A stretch of DNA of 8,142 nt, taken from assembly GCA_007127625.1 (NCBI GenBank), contig SKYZ01000012.1, positions 1 to 8,142 on the forward strand, given 5' to 3'. The position numbers and the translations under genes were made by a program. Of this stretch, positions 6,466-8,142 are shown one piece after another. Each line of letters opens with the position of its first letter. The stretch's first letter is position 1. The notes under the pieces are model-generated. The model was not told the origin of the DNA, ran no database searches, and was given only the letters and a program-made list of their open reading frames with translations. The stretch comes from Aquisalimonas sp. (GTDB taxonomy: Bacteria; Pseudomonadota; Gammaproteobacteria; Nitrococcales; Aquisalimonadaceae).

Positions 6466-7725
6466 GTGAGTCGACGCTGGTATACAGGGACCTGGTATTT
6501 CGGCTGGAACATTGTCGCGGCGGCGACCCTGATCACGCTGCTCACCGTGGGCATGCGCATGGGTATCGGGCCGTTTTTCATCCCCATGGCCGAAGACCTG
6601 GAGATGAGCCGCAGCATGCTGGCCGGCATCGTGGCCATCGGCATGCTCTGCTACGGGCTTGGCATGCCCCTAGCCGGGCATCTGGCCGGTACCCACGGCA
6701 CGCGTTTCGTGCTTTTGCTGGGCACCGCGGTGGTGGTGGTCTCGATTCTCTGGACGGTGATCGCGCGCCACCCCTTCACCTTCTTCCTGGCCTACGGCGT
6801 TCTGTTGTCACTGGGGTTTTCCTTTACCAGTCCCGTGGCGCTCACGCCCGTGATCAGCCGTTGGTTCACGCGCCGGCGCGGTATGGCACTGTTCTTTCTG
6901 TCCACCGGCTCAATGGCGGGGATTGCGGTACTCACCCCGGTCCTCACCTGGTCCATCCAGAGTGTGGGCTGGCAGAATACGCTTCTCGGCTTCGCCGTGG
7001 TTTTCCTCTTGCTGCTGGTGCCGACCACGTTTCTGGTTATCCGTGATCAGGCCCCGGCGAATACGGATCTGCAGCACTCGCAGCACAGCGGGGAACAACA
7101 GTCGACAACAGGCCCGGTTAGTGACTCCATGCTCACGTTCGCTGAGGCCATCCGTACCCGGCCATTCTGGCAGGTCACCATCGGCTTGTTCGCCTGTGGT
7201 TACAGCATGAATCTGCTCGGCACCCATGGCGTTCCGATGCTGGTGGACCACGGCTTCGATCCCATCACGGCGAGCTACGGCATCGGGCTCATCGGCCTGG
7301 TGGCGATTCCTAGCACAGTGGTGCTCGGGCGCCTGTCGGATACTCTGCAGCGCAAGAACCTGCTCGCCACCATCTATCTGGTGCGTGGCTTGAGCTTTTT
7401 CGCCCTGTTGCTGGTGGCGGCCGTATGGGAGCTGTACCTGGTGGCGGCCATCGCCGGCATCGTGTGGGCGGGCAGCATCGCGCTGTCCTCTGCCATTCTG
7501 GCGGATGTCTACGGCATTAGGCTGGTGGGCGTTCTGTACGGCTGGACCTATCTCGGGCATCAGGTCGGCGCCATGATTAGCTCCTGGCTGGGGGGGTGGG
7601 GTTACGAGGCGTTCGGGAGCCACTGGATCGCCTTCGGAGGCTCGGGTCTGGTGCTCGCTAGTGCGGCGGCAGTCTCCTTCCGTTTACCGCGACGGGGCTT
7701 CGTTCAGGCACCGGTGGCACGGTGA
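6466..7725 (+). CDS. MFS transporter (monocarboxylate/OFA-like)
   Basis: A 419-residue inner-membrane secondary transporter with about 12 hydrophobic segments. TM1 spans residues ~10-34 (WYFGWNIVAAATL) and TM6 ends near 193. A hydrophilic central loop (~194-230, Gln/Ser/Thr-rich) follows, then six more helices. The TM2-TM3 loop has GHLAGTHGTR, a loose form of MFS motif A, and its counterpart in the second half is GRLSD (288-292). SRWFTRRRGMA in the TM4-TM5 loop is typical of monocarboxylate/oxalate-formate-type porters, so an organic anion or amino-acid derivative driven by an ion gradient is plausible; the substrate is unknown. The GTG at 6466 is preferred, since MSRRWYTGTWYFGW looks like a usual N-terminus and a weak GAG is 8 nt upstream; GTG 6430 would add 12 residues and lies in a hairpin. 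No frame damage is visible, unlike its neighbours. Confidence 0.9.
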   Translation: MSRRWYTGTWYFGWNIVAAATLITLLTVGMRMGIGPFFIPMAEDLEMSRSMLAGIVAIGMLCYGLGMPLAGHLAGTHGTRFVLLLGTAVVVVSILWTVIARHPFTFFLAYGVLLSLGFSFTSPVALTPVISRWFTRRRGMALFFLSTGSMAGIAVLTPVLTWSIQSVGWQNTLLGFAVVFLLLLVPTTFLVIRDQAPANTDLQHSQHSGEQQSTTGPVSDSMLTFAEAIRTRPFWQVTIGLFACGYSMNLLGTHGVPMLVDHGFDPITASYGIGLIGLVAIPSTVVLGRLSDTLQRKNLLATIYLVRGLSFFALLLVAAVWELYLVAAIAGIVWAGSIALSSAILADVYGIRLVGVLYGWTYLGHQVGAMISSWLGGWGYEAFGSHWIAFGGSGLVLASAAAVSFRLPRRGFVQAPVAR

Positions 7726-7776
7726 ACGACGGTGACAACGGCGGCGATCCAGGCCGTCGGAAAGCTTGGAGAGCGT

Positions 7777-7922
7777 ATGGCGGACACTGACGGTTTGTAC
7801 CACGAAGCGTGCCGGTTGTTTCCGGATGTCGCCCGTATTCCACTGGAAGCCACCTGGGCCGGGCGGGTCGCCATGACCGCTGACCACCTGCCGCATGTGC
7901 GCGCGCCGGGTGACGAAGCCTA
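7777..7922 (+). pseudogene. FAD-dependent oxidoreductase (DAO family) internal fragment
   Basis: About 48 codons resemble the substrate-domain region of glycine/D-amino-acid-oxidase-type flavoenzymes: LYHEACRLFPDVARIPLE followed by TWAGRVAMTADHLPHV and RAPGDEAYA. Such enzymes have about 380-450 residues with an N-terminal GxGxxG FAD fold; both that fold and the C-terminal FAD-contact region are missing. An ATG at 7777 with GGAGAG just upstream opens the segment, but whether it was ever the native start is doubtful. Homology stops near 7911-7922, where sequence of a recombinase gene begins in another frame. Position behind a transporter suggests it once belonged to the same catabolic operon. 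It cannot encode a working enzyme. Confidence 0.7.
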
Positions 7923-8075
7923 CGCCGAACGAAAGCGACTCTGGTCTACCGACGCACGCGGAATCTGCGCGCCGTGTAGCTCTTCCTTGGGCACACGAAG
8001 CTGGAGAGCACTGTCCGGTACCTCGGGATCTACGTGGACGGGGCGCTCGAGATGTCGGAACAAACTGGAATCTAA
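7920..8075 (+). pseudogene. Tyrosine recombinase/integrase, 3'-end remnant with amber codon
   Basis: The frame reads RRTKATLVYRRTRNLRAV, then TAG (7977-7979), then LFLGHTKLESTVRYLGIY and VDGALEMSEQTGI, ending at TAA 8073-8075. This is the C-terminal catalytic box of a phage/plasmid-type tyrosine recombinase family that I remember as RRTKATLIYRRTKNLRAVQLLLGHTK with LESTVRYLG. Box II residues still visible are the second Arg in RRTK, the His of LGH, and the nucleophile Tyr of VRYLG. The TAG sits where Gln (CAG) is expected, so one C-to-T change explains it. All upstream domains and the HxxR histidine are gone. It joins the oxidoreductase fragment with no spacer. It marks past mobile-element activity at this end of the region. 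Confidence 0.85.
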
Positions 8076-8142
8076 TGGCGCGGGCCGCGAGCCAATGCAG
8101 GGATCAGTATCTTAAATACAGCAAAATGACTTGCGAAGTAGC
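8076..8142. other. Terminal sequence after the recombinase remnant, no feature seen
   Basis: I see no gene, tRNA-like end, or clear hairpin in these last 67 nt. No copy of the tRNA-Val 3' end is present that could serve as the opposite attachment site, although one might lie beyond the window. Confidence 0.4.

Noticed and set aside
6375..7046. A 223-codon plus-strand frame overlapping the MFS gene
   Set aside because: Arg/His-rich translation with no membrane or domain pattern; the MFS frame clearly explains this DNA.
7977..7979. TAG codons at 6009 and 7977 as a sign of an amber-recoding genetic code or pyrrolysine use
   Set aside because: The second lies in an already broken gene fragment, other genes in the window use normal codons and stop signals, and single-base mutation explains both.
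1..8142. CRISPR array, toxin-antitoxin pair, retron or other defence system
   Set aside because: No regularly spaced repeats with unique spacers, no reverse transcriptase, and no recognisable toxin or nuclease were seen in either strand.

Overview
The window looks like chromosomal DNA from a gammaproteobacterium. Protein relatedness and a GC content near 60% in most genes suggest a Chromatiales/Ectothiorhodospiraceae-like or Halomonas-like host. This is judged from remembered families; no database search was possible.

Layout: (1) Positions 3-79 hold an intact tRNA-Val (anticodon GAC), then a strong rho-independent terminator, then a triple 11-bp direct repeat (GGGGACAGTTT). (2) Positions 244 to about 590 are an insertion-sequence graveyard: the 3' ends of two different IS66-family transposase genes, pointing away from each other and meeting near position 400. 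(3) About 590-953 is a non-coding leader with several small inverted repeats. (4) Positions 954-5016 form an intact stress or proteostasis block. A Lon-like AAA/S16 protease overlaps a tandem UspA-type universal stress protein on the plus strand. Facing it on the minus strand are a small conserved hypothetical protein and a host-attachment (baeRF-like) protein. (5) Positions 5232-8075 look like a decaying accessory block: an ATP-grasp gene cut off in its C-terminal half, a cyclic-nucleotide-binding-fold gene with an in-frame amber codon, an apparently intact MFS transporter, a fragment of a FAD-dependent oxidoreductase, and the last ~50 codons of a tyrosine recombinase, itself carrying an amber codon.

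Functionally, the Lon-like protease and the Usp protein are probably made from one transcript, because their genes overlap by 14 nt. The two minus-strand genes probably form a second small operon that converges on them. The right-hand genes (ATP-grasp, cNMP-fold, MFS, oxidoreductase) may once have been a metabolite or amine/amino-acid uptake and modification operon; only the transporter still looks whole.

The tRNA on the left, repeats resembling integrase-arm sites next to it, IS remnants, and a recombinase tail on the right together suggest an old tRNA-associated genomic island. I found no clear new defence or mobile system. The most notable points are the decay pattern, the conserved-looking stress module, and the low-GC cNMP-fold pseudogene.
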